Origin: Trachelipus rathkii
Taxonomy: Eukaryota > Arthropoda > Malacostraca > Isopoda > Trachelipodidae
Length of the DNA stretch: 33,082 nucleotides
NCBI GenBank assembly: GCA_015478945.1
Contig: JABUQX010113490.1
Coordinates: 1-33,082, forward strand
Reading direction: 5' to 3'
The position numbers and the translations under genes are program-made. The notes beneath the pieces were generated by a model, which saw only the letters and a list, made by a program, of their open reading frames with translations, did not search any database and was not told the DNA's origin. Position 1 is the first letter of the stretch. Each line of letters opens with the position of its first letter. Positions 22,262 through 30,425 of the stretch are shown here, in pieces.

Positions 22262-22890
22262 ACTTGAAGATCTATCGATGGGAGAATGTACAGTTCCGAG
22301 AGTCCGCTACAAGTTCTTGAGCTGGCCGACAGGATTGGTAAAACGCTTCTATTATTAAATATTTTAAAGGAAATGATGGACATTTTTGAGTAAATGAATG
22401 ATTTGGTGGTGATTGATACTTTAAAGGAAAAATTAAAGAATATAGAAGAGTGTGACATTCAGAAGGCAATAACGATATAGATCGCTGACAAATGAACAGC
22501 CACAAAATTATTGGATTAGATGAATTTAATGACACAAAATTGACATGAATATACGCAAAGCGTCACAGTTAAACACCCGGAGGTTAAGCAAGGTAATCTC
22601 CCACATGCTAAATATCTCTGTTGTTTTCATAACGCAGAATATTTCATCAAAGTCACTATGCGAAGTTGTGTTCTTAAACACACAGTATTACCTGTGTTTG
22701 CCAGCATGAAAGAGACATAGTCAAATTAATGTATTGGCCACTCAAATGTTTCCCCTTCAAAGGAAAGCTTAAAGAGTATAATAAAGGAGTACTTCAATCC
22801 CACGGTTATTTGATGTTGACCACCCCAAAAACACGCACAGATTAGCTGCTCCGATATCGGAGACTATCTGCCCCTAGAGAATAAAACTCG
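22262..22890 (+). pseudogene. Polinton packaging ATPase (FtsK/HerA-type, A32-like), decayed
   Basis: This protein powers packaging of element DNA into the capsid. Family motifs appear in order across shifting frames. A Walker A region reads SWPTG in one frame and IGKTLLLLNILKEMMDIF in another (IGKT at 22334-22345). A Walker B-like segment reads IIGLDEFND (about 22506-22533). The sensor strand reads NISVVFITQN (22611-22640), almost exactly the family phrase N-I/L-S-V-I-F-x-T-Q-N. Then follow FLNTQYYL, SQINVLATQMFP (about 22717-22752) and HGYLML (22801-22818), corresponding to the conserved L-N-x-H-Y, I-x-x-L-A-x-Q-M-F-P and P-H-G-Y-L-x-x-D blocks. The length (about 210 residues) suits the family. 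At least four frameshifts and stops are present. The minus-strand frames at 22240-22535 are antisense shadows. Confidence 0.82.
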
Positions 22891-22989
22891 ATACAAGCCT
22901 GAATACGAAGTGCTCTACGTTCAAGTATTTGCATACCTCTATAAAAATAATTTAAAAAGTTGAAAACCCAATCTGTAATAGTGGGAAGA

Positions 22990-23215
22990 TAAGGGAGGAT
23001 GAAGAAATTACACCATGTGTATTGTATTATGGAATCTTATAAAAGGAAAGTTCCTTTAAACAGGCCTCAAAAGGTAAAGCTACGTCGTTATAACATAAAA
23101 AAAACTCTCCCTCAAATTAAATTGAAAAATAAAAAAATACTACAGCGAGGGGGGAGTTACCTCCAATTACTCTTCTCTGCGTGTACCTAGCGTCCCTGAT
23201 ACTTGTGAGGGTTAT
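22990..23215 (+). pseudogene. Polinton basic virion-core-type protein (GG-hydrophobic motif)
   Basis: An open frame from an ATG at 22999 to a stop at 23188-23190 contains KVPLNRPQKVKLRRY, then a Lys-rich helix and KKILQRGGSYLQLLFSA. Small Polinton and adintovirus proteins share this layout: a basic segment P-L-x-x-x-Q-K-x-K-L-x-R/K-Y followed by K-K-x-L-x-Q-R/K-G-G and a hydrophobic Pro/Leu/Ala segment. They are thought to be capsid-associated membrane-active or core proteins. Here the hydrophobic segment stops after about eight residues; the frame then changes (SVPDTCEGYPHNEE), so the C-terminal part is probably frameshifted. It lies about 100 bp after the ATPase. Confidence 0.65.
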
Positions 23216-23224
23216 CCCCATAAT

Positions 23225-24020
23225 GAAGAAAGGTTGCTGTACTTCCATATAAAGAGTATGAGAAAATGAAGTATAATACTACAGCATCTGTACAGAATCC
23301 AGTTCCTCAGATTCATCATTCACAACCTCAAATGACAGTATTGCTCGCACACTGCGCAAAATCAACAATCACAGTTTCATTCAGAACCCCCATACACGCA
23401 GATATGACAAGACGAGAAGGCGAGGGGACATTACACACTCTTTCCTATCAGCAGCAACATTGCACCAACAGAATCCTTATAATGTGAACGACTCAATATC
23501 TTTCCAGCAGCCTCTACTCTATGGAATTTTCATCTATTTTCCTAAAGTTGAACAGATAACCGAATATGAGAAAGAAGTGTACAGGCTATTAAATTCAGAC
23601 ATTAAAACATCCATGAGAAACGCATCTTATACCAGGAAGCCATACAATCTATTGATAGATCTGTAAAGACTGATCTTTTCAACCTACGTATCCCGGTAAC
23701 CGATGATGTAGATATACCTAAAGAAGTAAAATTTACTGAAAAATGAAAGATAAATTTAAAAATATCCTAAGATAAAATATGGCATAATGAATGAAATTAA
23801 TAGCTTTAAAATAATTTTAAAGAACGACTGATGAAGCAGGGCAGATCGAATTGATGATGAAATAGTTAAGTAGCTCAAAATCTGTGGATTTGACTAGCTG
23901 AATCTCTCAACGTAACCGAAGAAGGACCTGTAAAAGATGGAATATAATCATACAAGAAACCTTCACGACACATTAAGTTTCCCAGAAATTGATCTTTAAA
24001 TACAACCGATAGCAGACTTA
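23225..24020 (+). pseudogene. Polinton LPYKEYEKM-type conserved protein, decayed
   Basis: The frame at 23230-23271 reads KVAVLPYKEYEKMK, resembling the start of a conserved Polinton/adintovirus protein (M-V-L-V-P-Y-x-x-Y-x-x-M). A Gln/Pro-rich region follows. Then come EQITEYEKEVYRLLNSDIKT (about 23548-23607), the segment KTDLFNLRIPVTDDVDIPKE and KVKFTEK-like helices (to about 23745). The domain order (N-terminal tag, disordered linker, helices beginning around a V-P-K/I-P-K phrase) fits that family. Its biochemical role is not established to my knowledge. Frames change at least three times. Plus-strand frames at 23266-23487 and 23460-23666 are the longest surviving pieces. Confidence 0.5.
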
Positions 24021-24110
24021 GATAATATCGCCGTTACGCCAAGAACCTGATCAATCCATCAGGCACTCTACCATCAGTAAATTTAAAACTGTGTACCAGA
24101 GTAATCGAAT

Positions 24111-24194
24111 AAGAAACCACCTTTACTAGGTCTAGTTGGAGTTAAAGTCGTAATAGTATTATCAATAATTATTGTAAATGTTTGTGATAAATAA
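24111..24194 (+). pseudogene. Hydrophobic C-terminal tail of an unidentified element protein
   Basis: The frame at 24111-24191 reads KKPPLLGLVGVKVVIVLSII and IVNVCDK, then TAA at 24192-24194 with AATAAA overlapping (24190-24195). A run of about 17 hydrophobic residues just before the stop looks like a C-terminal membrane anchor. The preceding 100 bases in this frame are less convincing. It may end the LPYKEYEKM-type protein or be the remnant of a separate gene lying between it and the integrase. Confidence 0.4.
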
Positions 24195-24195
24195 A
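24190..24195 (+). terminator. Poly(A) signal after the hydrophobic tail
   Basis: AATAAA overlaps the TAA stop and is followed by T-rich sequence. It is consistent with transcript termination before the integrase gene. Confidence 0.4.
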
Positions 24196-24500
24196 TGTAT
24201 TTAAAATCTTTTTTCTCGCATTTTTATCCTTTGTGACCTAATATCACATTTGTGACAAATATACTATATAGTAATATATATAATATTATATAAGTGACAT
24301 ATAATATAATAAATAATAATATTTAGTAGATCGCTAACGTGTCAGTAGACCAACACTGGAGGCGAAATTAGGGGGGGGGCAAAATAAGGGTGCAAATGTC
24401 ATATACAAATATTTTGGGGGTTTTCAAAGAGAGCAAATAAGGGTGCAAATGTCAAAAGCAATTCTGGATGTGAAAGGCATTTACTCTAACAGTAAACATG
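24195..24500. other. AT-rich spacer with a tandem duplication, before the integrase
   Basis: TA-rich at 24260-24330. The phrase GCAAATAAGGGTGCAAATGT occurs twice, at about 24379-24400 and 24433-24453, as a roughly 54-bp direct repeat with a poly-G run before the first copy. No gene is seen. Confidence 0.5.
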
Positions 24501-24504
24501 TAAA

Positions 24505-25420
24505 AAAAAATTTCCTACACGAAAACCAATCTCCGCCATATCGATAGCTTTGGCATTAGATTTATCGAAATGTTAAAAATACGCTCTTATAGAAGTTCAC
24601 TAATATACTTTTACATTTGACGTATACTCTAGATACTCTGTGGTGGAGCCATAAAAGATAAAGATCCAGCTACAGTTACCGAACTGTACTAAGTTAGTTA
24701 AGAGAAGACGAAACAGCCGTTTTTGGGGTCGGCAAATCATTTGGACAGTTCAGGAATGGAATTCAAGGGCGAGAGTTTCAGGAGATACTGGGAGTATGGT
24801 ATAAGCCATTACAATACATGCGCGAGGAGAGAGAGGCGCGAGAAGTTAAAAGAAGCCCCAACGACTATTAAAGAACGCATCATAGATATTTTACTAAAGA
24901 TACTTTAAATATATTTGATATACTTGACGATGGCTTATTCTTATAACAGGTCTACCATAGAACGATAAAGTCACTCCTTTAGAGAGTCCAAACCCCACTA
25001 GAGGAGTTGGCCATATGATTTTGAAAGAAAAAGAAAAAAAAACAAAATAAAAGATAGGAGTGACAGAAGAAAGTAAAACGATTAGGTAAGAGTTTCCAGA
25101 GAGACAGAAAGGTTTAGAAAAAGGATATGAATCCGGTTGGACTACGAAAGTTTTTAAAGTATCAAAGTTACTGAGCTCTGAAGTTTAAAGTTAAATCTGG
25201 AAGGATTTAAATGGGGTGAAAAAATAAAAGCGGCATTTATAAACAGGAAAATACAAAAAGTAAGGTTCAATCCTGTACTCATAAATAAAAATTGGAAAAA
25301 TATTAGCTACGAGGAGGTAAAAGAAAAAATAAGCAGTTACTTGTGAAATGGATGGGATATCCTGCCAAGTTTAATACTTAATATAAAAGCAGGTGAATTA
25401 AAAATCAATAATCAGGTGTC
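24505..25420 (+). pseudogene. Polinton integrase (retroviral-type, DDE core plus chromodomain), decayed
   Basis: This enzyme inserts element DNA into chromosomes. The DDE catalytic core is visible. First Asp: FDVYSRY at 24616-24636, followed by PLKDKDPATVTELY in a shifted frame. Second Asp: LDSSGMEF at 24741-24764, followed by YGISHYNT. Glu: LKEAPTTIKERI at 24846-24881. After the core come FDILDD and YNRSTIERS (about 24942), matching the family phrase D-V-L-D-D-x-V-x-x-Y-N-x-x-x-H-x-S-I. The C-terminal part has EKGYESGWTTKVFKVSK at 25117-25167 (SH3-like, as in K-G-Y-x-x-x-W-T-x-E-x-F) and a chromodomain core KQLLVKWMGYPAKFNT at 25331-25378. About 300 residues is normal for Polinton integrases. 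Six or more frameshifts and stops are present. The longest intact piece is 24723-24908. Confidence 0.88.
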
Positions 25421-25435
25421 ATTGAGAGAGCGAGG

Positions 25436-26371
25436 AGAGGGAGCCACTTTATATACTCTCCTTCTCAAAGCCTTCCTGGATTTACATCCTGATAATAAAA
25501 TCTCGGATTTTACAACTGTGCTAATGATATACAACTTGAAAGAGAAGCATACGAAGTAGGATTATGTGAAATGATATAAAATACGGACAATAGAAAATTT
25601 GCCTCACGAACTATTCTGGATGACGGGTACAGAAGTGGTAGAATTGTTGAAACTAAATAAACAAGCGAAGGTTACTAGTTTTCTGAAAGAACACAATTGC
25701 CAAAAGCTGAATACGGACACATTTGCTACAAAAGAATACTTCATGAAGAATTTGTTCTGCGACGGTCTTATTTTTAAATCGTGCCTGCTACTTTAGTCAT
25801 TTCAAAACCGTTCTCGTTGATATGATATATGTGTAACTGGATACAAGAACTGAAATGCGTACCTATGAAGAAAAGTACGATAATATCTTAATTCAAAAGA
25901 AACTGAAACCTAGAGACCTGAGCAGTTTGGCGAAGCGAGCACCAATGGCAGCGGTAAATAGCTGCAATTTATCTGGCTTGAAAAGTGCGTGACTACCCAA
26001 AATTTTTAAGTGCCTACTTAATTCTGTGAGAATAACCGCATACCCGCAGAACAAAAAGAGACAAGCAGACGAGTACTGCATATACATGTACCCCATCCGA
26101 GATGCTCAATCATCCAGGTATTGGTCTTATGTATAACAAATGAGAATTGAGTATTCAAGTATGTAATGGAATACTAAGCTCCTTTATTAGAGTAGTAATA
26201 TTTTCCCAAAGAGATAAAGTTAATCAACATTCCCTAAATGTCATTACTACCTCTGAATAATCAAATTTGAACCTCTGTAACGACTGCATATAAAGATTAG
26301 AAGAATCTTTTCCCTTACAACGTGCCTTGTTATGCAAAGTTCATATTAAAAGAAAAAAACAGATGCAGTAA
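25436..26371 (+). pseudogene. Polinton penton / single jelly-roll minor capsid protein, decayed
   Basis: This protein would form the capsid vertices. The N-terminal region reads across frames as SQSLPGFTS, DNKISDFTTVL, and NDIQLEREAYEVGLCEM (LEREAYEVGLCEM at 25535-25573). It follows the family pattern L-P-S-x-S, F-x-D-N-x-x-S-x-F-x-T-x-L, and I-x-L-x-G-x-W-E-V-G-L-x-E-I. The C-terminal region has VCNGILSSFIRVVIFSQR, NQHSLNVIT, and then SFPLQRALLCKVHIKRKKQ before a TAA at 26369-26371. This fits the closing strands (A-x-L-L-R-V-V, then P-F-x-x-G-x-x-x-V-x-L-H-F-R/K-R-K). About 310 codons is a typical length. The middle (25600-26100) contains open but unassignable pieces, including the 65-codon frame at 25599-25796 and EMRTYEEKYDNILIQKK at about 25850. 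Confidence 0.78.
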
Positions 26372-26479
26372 TTTACAGCAATAATAGGAAATATAAGAGG
26401 CTATCAGATTAATAATTTTTCCATATCATATACATACTGCTCGAAGTGTACAAGATTGTATAGGAAGATACTCCTTAAT

Positions 26480-26830
26480 ATGGACGAAAAGAAGAGGTAT
26501 CAGGGAACAAAAATGCAGAGGGGTAGCCTTGGTGGATTTTTTTGCCACGCTATGGAGAATGCAAGGCCTTTACTCAGAAAAGGCGGGAATATATAGTGAA
26601 CAAAGCTATAACGAATACAGGTGCATACTTAATTTCAGATATTGCGCAAAAAATAATCCCGTACACAGTAAAAAGAAACGTATAGCCGTGTTTCAGTAGA
26701 TGGGAGCATGTTAAGCGTAAATATAGAAACGTAAAATGTCCACGACAAGGTCGGGGAACAAGAAGATGCATAAAGAAAAAGACAGTAAGCGAAAAATACC
26801 TCTATAAAGAAAAACCGCTATTGATGTATT
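26480..26830 (+). pseudogene. Small capsid protein, glycine-rich and basic (adenovirus pVI/pX-like)
   Basis: From the ATG at 26480 one frame reads MDEKKRYQGTKMQRGSLGG, then FFCHAMENARPLLRKGGNI, up to a TAG at 26594-26596. A -1 shift continues the pattern at 26593-26682: NKAITNTGAYLISDIAQ. A basic C-terminus RQGRGTRRCIKKKT follows at about 26742-26783. Polinton and adintovirus genomes carry a gene of this layout between penton and major capsid: G-L-G-G-x-F, P-L-L-x-x-G, then A-x-x-T-G-x-x-x-x-x-D, and a K/R-rich end. It is thought to be an internal capsid cement or membrane-active protein. The minus-strand frame at 26771-26574 is its antisense shadow. Confidence 0.7.
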
Positions 26831-26894
26831 TGCTATTTAAATTACAACTGTATACTTTTTTTTTTTTATGTGTGTATATAAGTAAGGTTTTACA

Positions 26895-28235
26895 TGAAAA
26901 TGTTCATTATACGGGCAGAGCTCGCACATGCAAGATGCGACATTGTCCTTCATCCTATCTAGTCCGATCCGAGAGAGTGAATGGATGTTTCCAATGAATA
27001 CCCGACAACAGATTAAGCGTTAGCGAGTCAACTTTAGATAAAATCCTCGCATCAATTACCATACAGATTCCTACTAGAGTTTCATATTCAGCAACTTCCT
27101 GATCAGTACTTAGTATGGCCTCTAATGGTTTGATATGTAAAGACGAAATTGACAAACCGATGGTACAGTCTCCTAACGGTTGATGACCATACTACGTAAA
27201 TCAAATTCCTGTATCATTTCACCCAGGTGAAGTCTAACTAACCCGGAACTTAACCCCAGTGGCACCAGCGCTAATACCTTATTAGAAGCTATATAAGAAC
27301 ATGTTAAATTATTCAGGAACGATGCAAACAATCTCATCTCAAAATCAGTGGGTTTATAGTTAAAAAGAATAAGCTGCACATATACTAAAGCCATCTTAAA
27401 AGTCGATAAATAATACGATGAATTTACGGTCGATTAAATGGCGACTCTTCTCTCAAAAAGACTCATTCTACCAGCTGTAGATACTAGAAATCATTTTATA
27501 ACGGTCAAAATCCTAATTTGCTCTTAAAAGAAAAGTACCTAGCTGCTACCAGCTGTATTCTCAGAACCTGTTTTCAACTGTTGGAGGCCTTATTTACGTT
27601 AGAAAAGTGGACAATATCAACCGAACAAGCGCAATTTGGAAATTGAAAAATTCGCTTTTTGAATTAACGTACAACAAAGTACTCTATTAAGAGGAGTTGA
27701 AACCAAGATATTTATGCACTCAGGATCTCAGAGGTATCAATATCCTAACATTTGTGAACAGGAAATTTAACCACAAAAGTATATAGGATTCGTGACATGA
27801 AACCTAACTCCGAAATATAAAAAGTCGCCCTATAAATTCACACACTTTCGGCCTTAGGGGTATCAGTTTACCTGTGAATGGACTAAATAACAATTATTAT
27901 AGACTAATTTTATACAGACGAGCCTATCCCTCTGTACTTCGACCTTTGTTTGACGACTGAATAGCCATACTGTATCAATGTAAGATACGGCAGGTTAAAT
28001 CTGAAGAACACGCAATAGAAAGTAATTTATACGCCTATGATCTTATGCAGACCCTTTCACTTGTCCGCCTATCATTAAACATTTGAGAAAGGGCTACCCT
28101 AGGGAACTAAATCTCTCTTGGAACGAATCTATCAATCACCCATCACTGTAAAGTGTCATCTTGAGCATTCCCACTCGAAATGAAAGATACAAACTACTTT
28201 TGAAATATACAGAACTGAATGAACAAGTCGTTTGA
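26895..28235 (+). pseudogene. Polinton major capsid protein (double jelly-roll), decayed
   Basis: This protein forms the main capsomers. N-terminal blocks are LLEFHIQQLPDQYL (about 27075-27117), YVKTKLTN at 27134-27157 and FLYHFTQV (about 27210-27233). They match P-I-E-F-x-I-x-G-x-x-x-Y-x-D-L, L-Y-V-K-x-K-I-x-x-x-D-G and F-L-H-S-L-F-x-Q-V. In the second half, 27696-27848 stays in one frame with VETKIF, KYIGFVT and KSPYKFTHF, interrupted by in-frame TAA (27768) and TGA (27798). Next come RGISLPVNG and RRAYPS in another frame, NLYAYDL at 28024-28044, and RELNLSWNES near the C-terminus. The family phrases are R-V-E-x-K, G-F-V, N-P-F-x-F-x-H-F, S-L-Y-V-N-G, R-A-Y, and L-x-A-F-D-L. The last plausible stop is TGA at 28233-28235. 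About 440 codons fits. Minus-strand frames at 26955-27394 are antisense shadows. Confidence 0.85.
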
Positions 28236-28239
28236 AATA

Positions 28240-28640
28240 GAGAATCGTGTTTAACAATGAACCTCGCTTTTGCGTGTTGCATTAACGATAAGAATCAACG
28301 CTGTAGCAAGTGGAGAAGGATACCTGCCTCAAATTCAATACATTGTCGTCACATCACCTTAACAGGACATTGGATTTCCGTAAGAGCAAAAAAACAAAAT
28401 TGACATAATTGATTCTTTTAACTTAAAATTGTGAGTAATTGAAGTTTTATTAAAAAATTCACCTTATTTAAATATATATAATGGAGGAGCTGTTGAAAAA
28501 CTATGTCTTACCCTGTTCAAACCTTATATTCCAATTTATGTGGAGGCTATTAGTTTTATTCTTATATGTTTTTAAATAATGAGTTAAAAACTGTAAATAT
28601 ATTGAGCTAAAATTTGTATGGTCAATGATTTATAGTTCTG
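28240..28640 (+). pseudogene. Polinton cysteine protease (adenain/Ulp1-like), decayed
   Basis: This protease matures the capsid proteins. The catalytic triad is visible in order. YLPQIQYIVV at 28321-28350 leads, after a frameshift, to GHWISV with the catalytic His (GHW at 28365-28373). IDSF at 28408-28419 supplies the Asp. NLCGGY at 28533-28550 supplies the Cys (family pattern C-G-x-Y-C-x-x-Y/F, with the second Cys lost here). The order D-x-L-P, Y-I-V-N-T-D, G-x-H-W, F-D-S-F/L, and S-N-x-C-G-x-Y-C is that of the adenovirus protease family encoded by Polintons. It is the last gene of the element, directly after the major capsid gene and before the right TIR. It is shorter than usual (about 130 codons against 150-200). 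Confidence 0.7.
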
Positions 28641-28892
28641 AATTATGTAAACAAAGTTACTAAAACCATGAAAAACACGCATTCTACATTCCCTAAAACT
28701 CGTACATATATAAAAGTTTAAATAAATTTCGATAATATGTTATTAAAATAAATGTTATTAACAGAAACTCTGTGTTTTTATCTTAATTAAATTAAAATAA
28801 AAAAGTATGTAAAACAATAAAATAAAAATAAAAATCATAAATAAAAATAAGAAAACAAAAAATATATAAAAGAACATAATGTAATAAATATA
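28640..28892. other. AT-rich spacer between the protease and the right TIR
   Basis: A-rich sequence with AAATAAAAATAAAAATC-like repeats. Several AATAAA hexamers could polyadenylate the protease transcript. No gene is seen. Confidence 0.4.
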
Positions 28893-29445
28893 TGAGTAAA
28901 ACAGTAAAGCAACATTAAAGCAGTAAAGCAGAAATTAAAGCAGTAAGCAGTAAAAACAGAAAGCGACTATCCCATAAGGTGTTAGTAAACTCTATGTTTT
29001 AGCTGCTTACTGCTTTAAGTTATGTAATGATCATTAAAGCATAAAAGCAGAAAAGTAAAGCAGTAAAGCAAGAAAGTAGTAAAGCAGTAAAGCAAAGTTA
29101 AAGAAGCAGTCAGCAGTAAACAAAAGCATACTAATCCCCTAGGTCAGTGGTCGGCAAACTCATGGTATTACTGATGTAACGCTTTAAGGTATGTATGTAT
29201 ATGAGTTAAAGCAGTAAAAGGCAGAGAGTAATAGCAGAAAGCAGAGAGTAAGAGCAGTAAGGCAGAAAGTTAAGCAGTAAAGCAAGAAAGTAGTAAAGCA
29301 GTAGCATAAAGCAGTAAGCAGAATGTAAAGCAGTAAAGCAGAAGTTAAAGCAGTAAAGCAGAGAGTTAAAGCAGTTAAGTGTAAACAAAGCAATACATCC
29401 CCTAGTTCGGTAATAAACCTCTATGTTTACCCTGCTTACTGCTAA
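28893..29445. repeat. Inner right TIR minisatellite, AAAGCAGTAAAGCAGA unit
   Basis: Tandem units of about 20 bp (AGTTAAAGCAGTAAAGCAGA and variants). Two longer punctuating phrases include CATAAGGTGTTAG...TCTATGTTT (about 28972-29002) and CCCCTAG (about 29137 and 29399). It is the reverse complement of the array at 21480-22027. The Leu-rich minus-strand frames at 29184-29393 come from the repeat. Confidence 0.85.
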
Positions 29446-29564
29446 GGATGTAGAAGTATAGTTTGTTAATAAAATCTCGTAACGGTTATTCCATGTTATT
29501 TATAAATATACTTGAAAAGAAATTCTTTGAAATAGTACATTGATATCAATAGTGGTTTCGTTAC

Positions 29565-29705
29565 GCGGAAAATATTCGCCGCGCCACGCGCGACGTTAGC
29601 TCGGCCGGAAATATTGCGCCTGTCGCGCACCGCGCGTGAATAGCCTGCTGGCGCACGCGCGCGGTTTCGAGCGGAGGCTGACCCCGCGGACGCGGCACTC
29701 TGAAA
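29565..29705. promoter_or_regulatory. CpG-rich island in the right TIR
   Basis: A GC-rich, CpG-dense patch with GCGCGCG-like words, the mirror of 21165-21325. It has the same candidate role and the same lack of a specific identifiable motif. Confidence 0.35.
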
Positions 29706-30364
29706 GGAAACGTTTGCGGTCACTGCCTCAAATGTTAGCGCTTAGATATAGGGAGTCGCGAGGCTAGTATATTAGAAAAATGAATACTAACTCATAAGTA
29801 CGAAGGATCATTCTAGCAAGATAGTAATATACATCCATTACGACCTCCATACCCTATTACTGGGGACACCCTATTAGCATCGCTCACGGAGCTAGAAAAG
29901 CTGAAAAAAGCTGGCACTTCAGTGGCAACTATTGGCACGCACTGCAACTGGATTGGCACCAGCTTGGCATGCATTGGGCACTCACTTGCACTATTGCACT
30001 CACCTGGCACTCACCTGCACTCATCTAATACTCATAGGAACACTAATAGAACAACCCTAGGTACTTCTTACGGTGTTGGGAACCCAATCAAAGCCATGAA
30101 TTAGCGTGGTAAAATTGACCCCATGTAGTGCAATGTCCAAGATGAAATTCAATGGTCAACGACAATAAACATCAAAAAAGGCTAAGTCCCTAAGAAGGAT
30201 CAAAGAAATTACACGCGTGGCCAAAACGACCAGAAACCAAAAGCGTTGGCGTGGTATTGTACGTGAAGTAAATGATACTGTATGAGGCATGAAACAGTAT
30301 GGAGGGCTAGTTGTAATGGCAGCGTGTTGCGGGGGGTGTAGGCTGTGGTTCTTCAAAGAATGGT

Positions 30365-30425
30365 GTAAATGTAAGTGTGTTGTGTGCTGTGTTGTGGTGT
30401 GTGTGTGCGCGCACGCGCACGTTGA
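30365..30425. repeat. (GT)n tract ending in alternating GCGCAC
   Basis: Alternating purine-pyrimidine sequence (GTGTGTGTGCGCGCACGCGC), the kind that can adopt left-handed DNA. It lies inside the right TIR; the left arm has a shorter (CA)n at about 20478-20502. Confidence 0.8.

Noticed and set aside
22240..22535. Overlapping minus-strand Ser/Phe-rich frames
   Set aside because: Antisense to the packaging ATPase, whose Walker A and neighbouring helix read on the plus strand.
24111..24194. Viral envelope or fusion protein
   Set aside because: Only a hydrophobic tail is seen. There is no fusion peptide, furin site or cysteine pattern upstream, so naming an envelope protein would go beyond the evidence.
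26574..26771. Minus-strand 65-codon frame with hydrophobic residues
   Set aside because: Antisense to the small glycine-rich capsid gene. Its hydrophobic look follows from the plus-strand Lys/Arg codons.
26955..27394. Two minus-strand frames (66 and 73 codons) that look like natural protein
   Set aside because: They lie antisense to the major capsid gene. The plus strand carries family blocks (LLEFHIQ, YVKTKLTN, FLYHFTQV) across the same bases, so the minus frames are shadows.
22028..28892. A possible hidden DNA polymerase B gene
   Set aside because: No YGDTDS-like or other PolB motif was seen on either strand, and the space is taken up by other genes. I cannot exclude a tiny remnant without a profile search.
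29184..29393. Leu/Cys-rich minus-strand frames resembling a membrane protein
   Set aside because: A direct product of the AAAGCAGTAAAGCAG minisatellite. The same applies to 21570-21764 in the left TIR.
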